Assembly: GCF_000196315.1 (NCBI RefSeq)
Contig: NC_014230.1
Span: 496,001-560,000, forward strand
Source of the DNA: Croceibacter atlanticus HTCC2559
Lineage (GTDB): Bacteria > Bacteroidota > Bacteroidia > Flavobacteriales > Flavobacteriaceae
Direction: 5' to 3'
Length of the DNA: 64,000 bases
Positions 26,131 to 34,852 of this stretch are shown here, in pieces; position 1 is the first letter of the stretch; each line of letters begins with the position of its first letter. The translations under genes were made by a program, and so were the position numbers. A model generated the notes under the pieces. That model ran no database searches and was not told the origin of the DNA. It saw only the letters and a program-made list of their open reading frames with translations.

Positions 26131-27788
26131 TACTGAGCACTTTTTTGAAGTTCGATACTATTAATAATACGGTTTGATATTTCTTCACCAGCTTCATCAT
26201 TCTCACCATTTACAACCATTATTTGTTGCATACCAATGTTATTATTAAAAACCAGTAATTGAAACGCAGATTTTTGACCCGTAAAGTTTCCTTGCTCTTT
26301 AGAAAATGTAAACGTACCATAAGCTTTTAGTCCTTTAATACCGTTTGCTGTAGTAAACTCATCTTCTTTTACAAACATATTATTAGCTCCTTGCTGCTCT
26401 AGCATTCCTAAATTAGCTTGTACAATTGCACTTTTATCTACCTCTTTTTGTTCCTGCTTAAACGATGTTGTGTTAACATATACGTAAAACCCGTTTATAA
26501 GGCTACCATAAGTAAATAATTGATTGTCCTTAACAACTTGCTCTACTTCTTTAGGCAAAGCTGCATCTTTTCTTACCAATACTTTTGGTGTTGTAATTGC
26601 TACAGATGGATAACCATAATCACTTCTTACCCAATCACCTTGCAAAAGTTCTTTAGTAGGATGACCAATAAAGCTATCTTTAATATAATCTGTTCCTTTT
26701 ATTACAATTAAACTAACAAAGAATACAACTAATACAAAGAGACCAACTATAACAGAAATTATAATCTGTTTACGTTTTCGCTTTTTAGCTTTAGCTTCTT
26801 GAAACTCTATAGTATTCTCTAACTCTTCTAGTGTAGGTTCTGGAATTGCAGCTTTTGTATCTTTAATAATAACTTCAACTCTTAATCTGTCTGCTTTTAC
26901 AACGCCTTCATCTGGATTCATTTTTGCAAATTTCGCTAAATCTGCACGCATTAAAATTTGTTTGAAATCCTTAATTGTTTCTTGAGACAGATCTAACTTT
27001 CCTTGTTGTTTTTTTGCTTCCATTAAAGCGATTAACTCTTCTGTTGTTCGCTCCATTGCATGATCGTCTACTTTTTCATCTATAAAGCGACGTGCAGAAT
27101 CTGTTAATCGAGAATAGTAGTTTTTGTAGTCTTGGTTTTTAAGCAAATCAGACTTATCCAAAGCTTGTAACTCAAGCATTGCTTTTTCAAATGGAGGAAT
27201 TTTTACTTCTGCTTCTGCTTTTTTCTTCTGTCTTCTAAAGATTAAAAATAACAAGCTAGCTACAACCATAGCTATAAGAAGCAACCACCATATCCAAGTT
27301 GGTATTTGAAAACGACTAGGCACCTCCACAGATGGTTTTATAGGATACATTTTCTGTTTAGTTGTATCTACAGCTACATCTGCAACTTCAACTCGCATAG
27401 AGTCTGTTAGTATGACCCTATCATTAATCATAACTCTTTGTTGCGGGATGGTATAACTACCAGAATCAAATTGTGTTAAGCGGTATTCCTTTAAGAGTCT
27501 AAAACGTTTTTCTAATCGTGTTGTATCTGCCAACAAACTTTCCACCATTTCCATAGGAGCAAATGTTTGTCCTTCGGGAAACACAACCACATTGGTTGAG
27601 TCTGTTTCTACCTGAATGCTATACGTTATCTGTTCTCCTATTTTTATTGAAGTAGAATCTATAGTAGCGTTTACTTCTTGAGAAAATGAATAGGTAATGG
27701 CGAAAAGCGAAACGAAAATAGCAGTAAGCGTTCTAACCGAAGTTGAAAACACTTTGTTTATATCCATTTTTAAGTTTTCATTCATCAT
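26130..27788 (-). CDS. Second BatD-like protein with added C-terminal domain
   Basis: The 552-residue protein has a signal peptide (about residues 15-36, ending YSFS-QE) and one BatD-like beta domain (about 37-155). A membrane helix follows (about 168-188, WIWWLLLIAMVVASLLFLIF) and a cytoplasmic helical region containing YYSRLTDSARRFIDEKV. A second membrane helix (about 345-366) leads to a 180-residue C-terminal domain that would lie outside the cytoplasm. That last domain is beta-rich (GDWVRSDYGYPSVAITTPKVLVR) and I do not recognise it. The gene directly follows the DUF58 gene. Many Bat operons have a short DUF4381-like protein here; this one is much longer. Confidence 0.7.
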   Translation of the reverse strand: MMNENLKMDINKVFSTSVRTLTAIFVSLFAITYSFSQEVNATIDSTSIKIGEQITYSIQVETDSTNVVVFPEGQTFAPMEMVESLLADTTRLEKRFRLLKEYRLTQFDSGSYTIPQQRVMINDRVILTDSMRVEVADVAVDTTKQKMYPIKPSVEVPSRFQIPTWIWWLLLIAMVVASLLFLIFRRQKKKAEAEVKIPPFEKAMLELQALDKSDLLKNQDYKNYYSRLTDSARRFIDEKVDDHAMERTTEELIALMEAKKQQGKLDLSQETIKDFKQILMRADLAKFAKMNPDEGVVKADRLRVEVIIKDTKAAIPEPTLEELENTIEFQEAKAKKRKRKQIIISVIVGLFVLVVFFVSLIVIKGTDYIKDSFIGHPTKELLQGDWVRSDYGYPSVAITTPKVLVRKDAALPKEVEQVVKDNQLFTYGSLINGFYVYVNTTSFKQEQKEVDKSAIVQANLGMLEQQGANNMFVKEDEFTTANGIKGLKAYGTFTFSKEQGNFTGQKSAFQLLVFNNNIGMQQIMVVNGENDEAGEEISNRIINSIELQKSAQ

Positions 27789-28655
27789 TTAAGCTCTTCT
27801 TTTAAAATAACCCAATAATTTCTTTACATAACTCTCATCTGTACGCGTATGTATTACGCCAGACCCACTTCTTCTAAATGTGTTTTCAAAGTAATTTACA
27901 CGCTCATTATAATGTTTGGCATAATTAACTCTTACAGTCTTTGATCCTGTATTTACCAATAACAACTCTCCAGTTTCTTCATCTTGCATTTGAACCATTC
28001 CTAAATTAGGAATAGCTTCTTCTTTTTCATCATACACGCGAATACCTGTAACATCATGTTTTTTGCCTACAATTTTCATTGTTTGCTCATAACCATCTGT
28101 CATAAAATCTGATAAGACAAAAACGATAGCTTTTTTCTTAAGCATGTTAGACAAGTATTTTAAAGCTTTTGTAATGTCTGTCTTTTTACTTTGTGGCTTA
28201 AACTCTATAAGTTCTCTTATTATTCTCAAGACATGTAAACGTCCTTTTTTTGGAGGTATAAAAAGTTCGATTTCATCAGAAAATAAAAGCAATCCTATTT
28301 TATCATTATTCTGTGTTGCCGAAAATGCTAAGGTTGCTGAAATTTCTATGATTATATCTTTTTTAAACGCTTGGTTTGTACCAAAGAATTCTGAACCAGA
28401 TATATCTACCATTAAAACCATGGTTAACTCACGTTCTTCTTCAAAAATCTTTACAAAAGGCTCATTATACCTTGCGGTTACATTCCAATCTATACTCCTT
28501 ACATCATCTCCAAATTGATATTGGCGCACTTCACTAAACGTCATACCACGACCTTTAAAAGTACTGTGGTACTCGCCACCAAACACGTGATCGCTAAGGC
28601 GACGTGTTTTAATTTCAATTTTACGTACTTTTTTTAGGAGGTCTTTGGTGTTCAT
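27789..28655 (-). CDS. DUF58-family protein of the MoxR/Bat operon
   Basis: The 288-residue protein has the DUF58 core: HVFGGEYHSTFKGRGMTFSEVRQYQFGDDVRSIDWNVTAR (cut here into its motif) near residues 22-62, and a degenerate VWA-like region with MVDISGSE and FVLSDFMTDGYE. DUF58 proteins are almost always next to MoxR ATPases. No membrane segment is present, so it is cytoplasmic. A 125-base gap separates it from moxR, but the order and strand are conserved. Confidence 0.88.
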   Translation of the reverse strand: MNTKDLLKKVRKIEIKTRRLSDHVFGGEYHSTFKGRGMTFSEVRQYQFGDDVRSIDWNVTARYNEPFVKIFEEERELTMVLMVDISGSEFFGTNQAFKKDIIIEISATLAFSATQNNDKIGLLLFSDEIELFIPPKKGRLHVLRIIRELIEFKPQSKKTDITKALKYLSNMLKKKAIVFVLSDFMTDGYEQTMKIVGKKHDVTGIRVYDEKEEAIPNLGMVQMQDEETGELLLVNTGSKTVRVNYAKHYNERVNYFENTFRRSGSGVIHTRTDESYVKKLLGYFKRRA

Positions 28656-28780
28656 TGTCTTTAATCGAAGAGTCTTAAATGCAATTTGATTTTTGAATTT
28701 TCAAAGTAGAGTTAAGTGCTTAGCAAAAAGAGATTAGTAACTCAAAACATTACTTCCTAATTACTAAAGCTCAGAAACTA

Positions 28781-29782
28781 CTATGGCACTTCAATCTCAT
28801 TTACAATTTTATTAATAAGATCTACGCTGGTAACATTTTCTGCTTCAGCTTCATAGGTTAACCCAATACGATGCCTAAGTACATCATGTACTACTGCACG
28901 CACATCTTCTGGCACAACATAACCTCTACGTTTAATAAAGGCATAGCACTTTGCTGCGTTTGCAAGGTTTATACTACCACGAGGTGAAGCTCCAAAGTTT
29001 ATTAATGGTTTAATATCATTAAGATTGTATTGTTCAGGATAACGTGTTGCGAAGATGATGTCTAGAATATACTTCTCTATCTTCTCATCCATATAAACTT
29101 CTTTAACAGATTGTTGGGCTCTCAAAATTTGATCTATAGATACAACTGGATTTACAGTTTCAAAACTGCCTTTTAGGTTAGCACGCATTACCATTTGCTC
29201 CTCATCCATCTTAGGATAATCTATCACTGTTTTTAACATGAAACGGTCTACTTGGGCTTCTGGCAAAGGGTAAGTTCCTTCTTGCTCTACTGGGTTTTGT
29301 GTTGCCATAACTAAGAAAGGCTTATCTAACACAAAGGTTTCATCTCCTATGGTTACTTGCTTTTCCTGCATAGCTTCTAATAAAGCAGATTGTACCTTGG
29401 CAGGAGCACGGTTTATCTCATCTGCCAATACGAAATTGGCAAAAATAGGACCTTTCTTAATGCTAAAGTCATTAAGCTTCATATTGTAGATCATAGTTCC
29501 CACAACATCTGCAGGCAATAAGTCTGGTGTAAATTGAATACGGCTAAATGTCCCGTGAACAGCTTTAGACAACGTGTTTATTGCTAAGGTTTTTGCCAAA
29601 CCCGGCACACCTTCTAATAAGATATGACCTTGTCCTAAAAGACCAATAAGCAAACGCTCTACCATATGCTTTTGGCCAACAATTACCTTTCTCATTTCTA
29701 ATGAAAGCACATCTACAAAAGCACTTTCTTTTTCTATTTTTTCATTTAAACTCGCAATGTCTATCGACGTGTTTTGTTCCAT
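28781..29782 (-). CDS. moxR: MoxR-family AAA+ ATPase
   Basis: The 333-residue ATPase is the first gene of the Bat operon. Motifs: MRKVIVGQKHMVERLL, Walker A GVPGLAKT (MoxR style, Ala before Lys), Walker B VLADEINRAPAK, sensor 1 FLVMATQNPVEQEGTYPLPEAQ and sensor 2 in FGASPRGS. MoxR ATPases act with VWA proteins as chaperone-like machines that activate or assemble protein complexes. Here it should energise the BatA/BatB partners. Confidence 0.95.
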   Translation of the reverse strand: MEQNTSIDIASLNEKIEKESAFVDVLSLEMRKVIVGQKHMVERLLIGLLGQGHILLEGVPGLAKTLAINTLSKAVHGTFSRIQFTPDLLPADVVGTMIYNMKLNDFSIKKGPIFANFVLADEINRAPAKVQSALLEAMQEKQVTIGDETFVLDKPFLVMATQNPVEQEGTYPLPEAQVDRFMLKTVIDYPKMDEEQMVMRANLKGSFETVNPVVSIDQILRAQQSVKEVYMDEKIEKYILDIIFATRYPEQYNLNDIKPLINFGASPRGSINLANAAKCYAFIKRRGYVVPEDVRAVVHDVLRHRIGLTYEAEAENVTSVDLINKIVNEIEVP

Positions 29783-29802
29783 AGATTCAATTATTTAATT
29801 CA

Positions 29803-29834
29803 CAAATTTAAAAAGCTAACTAAAGCTAAACAAA
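29803..29834 (-). promoter_or_regulatory. Predicted promoter of the MoxR/Bat operon
   Basis: On the minus strand TTTG (29834-29831) and TAAATTTG (29810-29803) are separated by exactly 20 bases, a full match to the Bacteroidota consensus. Transcription would begin near 29798, about 16 bases before the moxR ATG. Confidence 0.6.
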
Positions 29835-29979
29835 TTCCTATTTTTAAAAAATATCTTAAAAAAGTCGCTTTTAAAAACCAACTTTTATTTAAACGTGTAA
29901 GTTACCAAAGCCTTATCAATATATGTACTTTCGCATTAGATAAGTTTCAGTAACTAACAAATACGAAAAGATTAGAACT

Positions 29980-30861
29980 ATGTTGCAGGAAAAATTACAG
30001 TTTTCAAGAATTATTCAAGGAGTAATGAATTGGGGTGCTTGGGGAGCAAAAATGAGCACCCAACAAATGGCAGAACAAATTGAACACGTATTAGACCTTG
30101 GCATAACAACTTTTGATCACGCAGATATTTATGGTGGTTATACTACTGAAGCTGAATTTGGAAAAGCATTTAAGGAAAGTGGTGTAAACCGTGAAGATGT
30201 ACAACTCATCTCTAAACTAGGCATACAATATCTTTCTGATGAGCGGCCTTATAACCGTGTAAAACATTACCAATATGATGCTACCTACATTTTGGAGAAC
30301 ACAGAACGGTCTTTACAAAAACTAAACACCAACTATTTAGATTTGTTGTTACTTCATAGACCAAGTCCACTTATGGATCCTTTAGAAATAAAAGGCGCTA
30401 TCGAAAGGCTACTTACAGAAGGTAAAATTAAATCTTTTGGGGTTTCAAATTTTACACCAAGCCAGGTTGCAATGCTAGAAAAACATATTAAGGTTTCTGG
30501 TAATCAAATTGAATGTAGTATTACCCAGTATGAACCAATGCTAAATGGTGTTTTAGATGATATGGTTACTAAGAACATACTGCCAATGGCCTGGTCTCCT
30601 TTAGGAAGTATTTTTAAGGAACATACACAACAAACTATGCGTGTACAAAATGTCTTAAAAACACTACGCGCTAAATACAGAACTACTATAGACCAAATTC
30701 TTATTGCTTGGCTACTAAAGCATCCTTCTGGTATACATCCAGTAATTGGAACATCTAAGGTTTCTCATGCTAAAGCAGCAGTTAAAGCACAAGAAATAAA
30801 CCTTGACATACAAGATTGGTTTGAGCTCCTAATTGCAAGTCAAGGTCATAAAGTTCCTTAA
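29980..30861 (+). CDS. Aldo/keto reductase (YdhF-like)
   Basis: The 293-residue protein has the (beta/alpha)8 NADPH-dependent aldo/keto reductase features: catalytic Asp and Tyr in FDHADIYGGYTTE, Lys in LISKLGIQ, His in LLLHRPSPLMDPLE, and the cofactor-binding end PVIGTSKVSH. The sequence is close in style to E. coli YdhF, whose physiological substrate is unknown. Its stop overlaps the convergent thioesterase gene by 4 bases. Confidence 0.9.
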   Translation: MLQEKLQFSRIIQGVMNWGAWGAKMSTQQMAEQIEHVLDLGITTFDHADIYGGYTTEAEFGKAFKESGVNREDVQLISKLGIQYLSDERPYNRVKHYQYDATYILENTERSLQKLNTNYLDLLLLHRPSPLMDPLEIKGAIERLLTEGKIKSFGVSNFTPSQVAMLEKHIKVSGNQIECSITQYEPMLNGVLDDMVTKNILPMAWSPLGSIFKEHTQQTMRVQNVLKTLRAKYRTTIDQILIAWLLKHPSGIHPVIGTSKVSHAKAAVKAQEINLDIQDWFELLIASQGHKVP

Positions 30862-31334
30862 TCTAAATCTTTTGGCAACTTTCCAAATGCTCTAGTATCT
30901 TCTTTGGTTAATATCTTAAAATCTGCAGATTTTGGAGCATTTTCTAGAACATGGTTAAGTTCTTTTGGGAATGTAGTCATCTTACGTTCTTTAAGATCCA
31001 TCCAGCATCCTAACATATCGCAAGTCGCTAAGTTTTTTCCATTTGAATCGTAAAAATTATGGACAAATTTAAAAAGTGAACCATCTTCACTAACGCCACC
31101 AACCTCAAAAGATACTTTAATAGGTTTGCCTTGTAATACTTCTCTAAAGTAAAAGATGTGTTCGTAAAATATGACTGGGCCAATATTATATTTAGCCATT
31201 TCTTTTTGGCCAAAACCATTTTCAATTAGGTAAGCCATTCTGGTGTGACTCATAAAATTTATAAATGCAGAGTTTGCTAAATGACGATTCGCATCTAAAT
31301 CGCTCCATCTTATATCAAATTCTTTTGTAAACAT
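30858..31334 (-). CDS. Acyl-CoA thioesterase, hotdog fold
   Basis: The 158-residue protein has the 4-hydroxybenzoyl-CoA thioesterase-type motif: RWSDLDANRHLANSAFINFM near the start, with the catalytic Asp and the helix-capping Asn/His. The second part holds the expected beta-strands (KVSFEVGGVSEDGSLFKFVH). It should hydrolyse an acyl-CoA. It begins 2 bases after the end of the hydrolase gene and belongs to the same TetR-controlled unit. Confidence 0.85.
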   Translation of the reverse strand: MFTKEFDIRWSDLDANRHLANSAFINFMSHTRMAYLIENGFGQKEMAKYNIGPVIFYEHIFYFREVLQGKPIKVSFEVGGVSEDGSLFKFVHNFYDSNGKNLATCDMLGCWMDLKERKMTTFPKELNHVLENAPKSADFKILTKEDTRAFGKLPKDLD

Positions 31335-31335
31335 A

Positions 31336-32193
31336 TTAGTAGGTTTCTTGTGGTTGTTTATTAATTAATTTAATTCTTTCTAACACAGCGTTTACCACAA
31401 TATCACTTTCAAGATTGTGTCCTAAACCTTCTGTGTAAAATGTTTTAATATCTGGGTTTTGTTTTACGCCTTCCTGTATTGGTAATATTGGTGTTACCTT
31501 ATCTTGAGTTTCATGAATAACCAAGATTGGCTTATCTATCAATTTAAAGAATTGCGCCATTGTCACTCTATCTGCAGGAAGTTTTAAAACCTCATTTACT
31601 TTTATTAATAAATTTTGAATTGATTTTGTTGACAGGCCCAACATCACTTTAAAGTATGCGAAGATGGCATCCATCCCAGAAGGCGCACCCATGATTACAT
31701 AGCTACTTACATTTAAGTTGGTGTTTACTAAAAAAGCATACGCAGTAACCATACTACCTAATGAGTGACAAACCATAGTATGAATATGGCCTATATGTTT
31801 TTCTGAAGCCGCAATTGCTTTACGGTAAATTTCAAAGTTAAGAGCATTACCATCAGACAATCCGTGTCCTTGGGCATCTAAGGCGTACGCTGTATATTCA
31901 GTTAAATCGAGTTGATCTATGTAAGGCTGCCAACGTTGTGAATTGCTCATCCAACCATGAACAAAAAACAAACGCTTTTTGCCTGTGCCCCATTTATGTA
32001 GCACAACATTTTGATTGTTAATCTCAAAATTGTGTTTTATACTTTTTTTAAAAAACGCTTCTCCTTTTTCTGTAATTCCTACACGTTTTACTCTACACAA
32101 CAACTTAAAACTAAACTCCCTATTCCAACTTGGGAACACAGGCGCTGTTCTATTAATTATAAATCCTAATATTTTTAATATGAAATTCTTCAT
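31336..32193 (-). CDS. Alpha/beta hydrolase
   Basis: The 285-residue protein (from the ATG at 32193) is an alpha/beta hydrolase with the oxyanion motif FFVHGWMSNSQRW, a nucleophile elbow VCHSLGSM (Ser in C-H-S-L-G, where the first Gly of GxSxG is Cys), an Asp region in LVIHETQDKVTP and a catalytic His in GLGHNLES. The N-terminus has a hydrophobic segment that may touch the membrane. A palindrome matching the TetR operator lies 12 bases upstream, so transcription is probably repressed by the regulator encoded just upstream. Confidence 0.82.
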   Translation of the reverse strand: MKNFILKILGFIINRTAPVFPSWNREFSFKLLCRVKRVGITEKGEAFFKKSIKHNFEINNQNVVLHKWGTGKKRLFFVHGWMSNSQRWQPYIDQLDLTEYTAYALDAQGHGLSDGNALNFEIYRKAIAASEKHIGHIHTMVCHSLGSMVTAYAFLVNTNLNVSSYVIMGAPSGMDAIFAYFKVMLGLSTKSIQNLLIKVNEVLKLPADRVTMAQFFKLIDKPILVIHETQDKVTPILPIQEGVKQNPDIKTFYTEGLGHNLESDIVVNAVLERIKLINKQPQETY

Positions 32194-32204
32194 CAATTTA
32201 TTTT

Positions 32205-32220
32205 GATACCAATTGGTATT
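32205..32220. promoter_or_regulatory. Predicted TetR operator upstream of the hydrolase gene
   Basis: GATACC-AATT-GGTATT; its inner 14 bases (32206-32219) are a perfect palindrome. It matches the site upstream of the tetR-like gene in both half-sites and spacing and sits directly before the hydrolase start codon. Confidence 0.65.
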
Positions 32221-32231
32221 TAAGATCGGTT

Positions 32232-32822
32232 TTAAAGACTTACAGATTGTATAACCATCTCAAGGTGTTTTACGCAATGGGTAATGGCTTTCTTATTTCG
32301 TTCTAGTTTACTCATCATTATTCCTCCTTCTAAAGAAGATATAACTATAGTAGCATAAAACTCTATATCTATATCTGGTTTTACCTGCTTGTTTTTTATA
32401 CCGTTTTGAAAAAGTACCTTAATAGAAGCTCTAAGTTGCGCCAACATATTAAATGCTTGTTGTCTTAATACAGAGTTAGAGTCATCTACCTCAACAGCAA
32501 CATTCATAAGAGGACAACCACCTTCATAATAAGGAGATTCCATATAATTCTCAAAAAATTCGAATATGGCATCAAACTTTGTTTTAAAAGTTTTCGCTTC
32601 TTTTATGCTAGATCCTAAATTAGAAAACAACAGCCTAGATAAATTACGTAATGCCTGTTGCTCTAAGTCTTGCTTACTTTCAAAATGCCTATAAATAGCA
32701 CCTTTTGTAAGACCAGTTGCTTTAGTAATATCACTTATAGAGGTGGCCTTGTAACCTTGTGTATTAAACAGGTTGGCGCTCTCTATTAAAATCTTTTGTT
32801 TTGTTGCTGTTGCGTTTCGCAT
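32232..32822 (-). CDS. TetR/AcrR-family transcriptional repressor
   Basis: The 196-residue protein has an N-terminal helix-turn-helix (residues 1-50: KQKILIESANLFNTQGYKAT, SISDITKATGLTKGAIYRHF) and a ligand-binding domain of the YxaF/AcrR-like type, with a PYYEGGCPLMNVAVEVDDS motif. Two copies of GATACC-N4-GGTAT(C/T) flank the gene, one before its own start and one before the hydrolase gene, as expected for autoregulation plus control of the downstream pair. A fatty or aromatic acyl inducer would fit the targets; that is inference. Confidence 0.9.
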   Translation of the reverse strand: MRNATATKQKILIESANLFNTQGYKATSISDITKATGLTKGAIYRHFESKQDLEQQALRNLSRLLFSNLGSSIKEAKTFKTKFDAIFEFFENYMESPYYEGGCPLMNVAVEVDDSNSVLRQQAFNMLAQLRASIKVLFQNGIKNKQVKPDIDIEFYATIVISSLEGGIMMSKLERNKKAITHCVKHLEMVIQSVSL

Positions 32823-32829
32823 ACAACAA

Positions 32830-32847
32830 AGATACCAAACGGTATCT
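32830..32847. promoter_or_regulatory. Predicted TetR operator upstream of the tetR-like gene
   Basis: AGATACC-AAAC-GGTATCT: perfect 7-base arms with a 4-base spacer, beginning 8 bases before the regulator's start codon, between it and the divergent sdpI-like gene. Confidence 0.7.
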
Positions 32848-32924
32848 AAACCTCAATACAATAATGATCTTTATATTGATTTTTCAACTAAATTTGTTAC
32901 TTTAAAGCGTAATTATTCTTATTT

Positions 32925-33335
32925 ATGGATATTAACCATCAACTTATTACTGGATTGAGCTGTGCATTTATATTGCTCGTACTAGGTATAATTTTCTATA
33001 AATTTCCACCAAAGAAAATTAACTCAGTATACGGTTATCGTACACCTAGATCTATGACTAATCAAGATACTTGGGATAGTGCAAATACATTTTCTTCAAT
33101 ATGGATGATACGCTTTGCGGTGTTTACATTTCTTGTAAGTGGCGCTAGTTATGTCTTAATTCCAGAGTATAGCGCATTAATAACTGTTATAGTTTTAGTG
33201 CTTTTAGTAGTTTTAATCTTACCTCTAACAGAATCTCACTTAAAAAGACACTACACAAAAAGTGGTAGCCCTAAAAGTGTAGTTGATGAATATGATTTAC
33301 CTCCAACTGGAGTTACTAGTAGCGAAGAAGAGTAA
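32925..33335 (+). CDS. SdpI-family membrane protein
   Basis: The 136-residue protein has three predicted helices (about 8-26, 60-78, 84-102) and the family motif NSVYGYRTPRSMTNQDTWDSAN. SdpI in Bacillus gives immunity to the SdpC toxin and acts as a signal receptor, but most homologues like this short form have no known toxin partner, and none is visible here. The gene is divergent from the tetR-like gene, so the operator between them could affect it too. Confidence 0.82.
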   Translation: MDINHQLITGLSCAFILLVLGIIFYKFPPKKINSVYGYRTPRSMTNQDTWDSANTFSSIWMIRFAVFTFLVSGASYVLIPEYSALITVIVLVLLVVLILPLTESHLKRHYTKSGSPKSVVDEYDLPPTGVTSSEEE

Positions 33336-33398
33336 CATCTTAAATGTTAACTTCATCGGTTTAGAATTAGTAACTTTGCAACTTCTTAAAAATCATTT

Positions 33399-34256
33399 AT
33401 GATTCAATCCATGACTGGCTTTGGCAAAAGCACATTACAATTGCCTACCAAAAAAATATCGATAGAGATTAAATCTCTTAATAGCAAGAGTTTAGACCTA
33501 AATGCTCGTATGCCTAACCAATATCGTGAAAAAGAGTTAGATATGCGTAAGCTTATTGCATCTTCACTAATGCGCGGAAAGGTAGACTTTAGCTTGTATA
33601 TTGAAACTACATCAGATGATACGACTAGCGCTATTAACAGCGAGGTTGTAAAGTCTTATATGCAGCAACTTAAGCAAGTAGTAGCTTCTGATGATACAGA
33701 ACTCTTAAAGATGGCTATAAAAATGCCAGATGCCCTAAAGACAGTTCGCGAAGAAATTGACGAGACAGAATACGACTCTATCTTAAATACTTTAAAAGAA
33801 GCCTTAGTTGAAATAAATAGATTTAGAACAGATGAAGGCAAAGCTTTAGAGGACGACTTTAATCTTCGAATTTCTAATATTAAGAATTTGCTTGAAGAGG
33901 TTATTAAGATAGATCCAGATCGTATAAACCAAGTTAAAGAACGCCTTCGAAAAGGAATTGAAGAGTTAAAAGAAAGCGTAGATGAAAACAGGTTTGAGCA
34001 AGAACTTGTTTACTATATTGAAAAATATGACATTACAGAGGAAAAAACGAGGTTAGACAACCACCTTTCTTATTTTACAGAAACTATAAATAGCGCAGAC
34101 TCCAACGGAAAAAAGCTTGGTTTTATAAGTCAAGAAATTGGTCGTGAAATAAACACGATAGGATCTAAATCTAATTATGCACCAATGCAGCAACTTGTTG
34201 TTCAGATGAAGGATGAGCTGGAAAAAATTAAAGAACAACTACTAAACGTTTTGTAA
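33399..34256 (+). CDS. yicC: YicC-family endoribonuclease-like protein
   Basis: The 285-residue protein begins IQSMTGFGKS and ends with the conserved EIGREINTIGSKSNYAPMQQLVVQMKDELEKIKEQ, both typical of YicC/YloC. Family members are recently described as endoribonucleases acting on RNA. A -7 box TAACTTTG lies at 33371-33378. The gene overlaps gmk by one base, a pairing conserved across many bacteria. Confidence 0.93.
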   Translation: MIQSMTGFGKSTLQLPTKKISIEIKSLNSKSLDLNARMPNQYREKELDMRKLIASSLMRGKVDFSLYIETTSDDTTSAINSEVVKSYMQQLKQVVASDDTELLKMAIKMPDALKTVREEIDETEYDSILNTLKEALVEINRFRTDEGKALEDDFNLRISNIKNLLEEVIKIDPDRINQVKERLRKGIEELKESVDENRFEQELVYYIEKYDITEEKTRLDNHLSYFTETINSADSNGKKLGFISQEIGREINTIGSKSNYAPMQQLVVQMKDELEKIKEQLLNVL

Positions 34257-34852
34257 TGAGCAAAGGAGGAAAACTCATAGTATTTTCGGCACCTTCTGGA
34301 AGTGGAAAAACTACTATAGTAAGACATTTATTAAAACACCAATCGTTAAATCTTGAGTTCTCCATTTCGGCAACATCAAGAGAGCCGCGCTTTGGCGAAC
34401 AAGATGGTGTACATTATTACTTTCTAGATCTTTCAGAGTTTAAACGCCGAATTAAAGAAGACGAGTTTTTAGAATGGGAAGAAGTTTATAGAGATAACTT
34501 TTATGGCACACTAAAGTCTGAGGTAGAACGTATTTGGGACGAAGGCAAAAATGTAATATTTGATATTGATGTTGTTGGCGGCCTAGATATTAAAGAGATT
34601 TATCCAGAAAAAACACTTGCCGTTTTTGTAAAACCTCCAAGTATAGAGGAGCTTAAAATTAGACTTAAAAAACGCAAAACAGAAACAGAAGACAAGATTA
34701 ATATGAGAGTTGCAAAAGCTTCAATAGAGCTAAAGACTGCACCACAATTTGATCATATTATACTTAATGATAATTTAGATGTTGCACTTACAAAAGCATA
34801 TAATCTTGTTTCAGATTTTGTTGGCGCAGATACTAATACAACAGAAGACTAG
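34256..34852 (+). CDS. gmk: Guanylate kinase
   Basis: The 198-residue enzyme phosphorylates GMP to GDP with ATP. It has the P-loop SAPSGSGKTT (about residues 10-19), the GMP-binding segment ISATSREPRFGEQDGVHYYF, and the lid region with RLKKRKTETEDKINMRV. Length is normal. Its stop codon TAG shares its final G with the GTG start of nadD. Confidence 0.96.
   Translation: MSKGGKLIVFSAPSGSGKTTIVRHLLKHQSLNLEFSISATSREPRFGEQDGVHYYFLDLSEFKRRIKEDEFLEWEEVYRDNFYGTLKSEVERIWDEGKNVIFDIDVVGGLDIKEIYPEKTLAVFVKPPSIEELKIRLKKRKTETEDKINMRVAKASIELKTAPQFDHIILNDNLDVALTKAYNLVSDFVGADTNTTED

Noticed and set aside
32925-33335. SdpI as immunity protein of a local toxin system
   Set aside because: No SdpC-like toxin, SdpA/B or SdpR gene is adjacent; short SdpI homologues are common without toxins.
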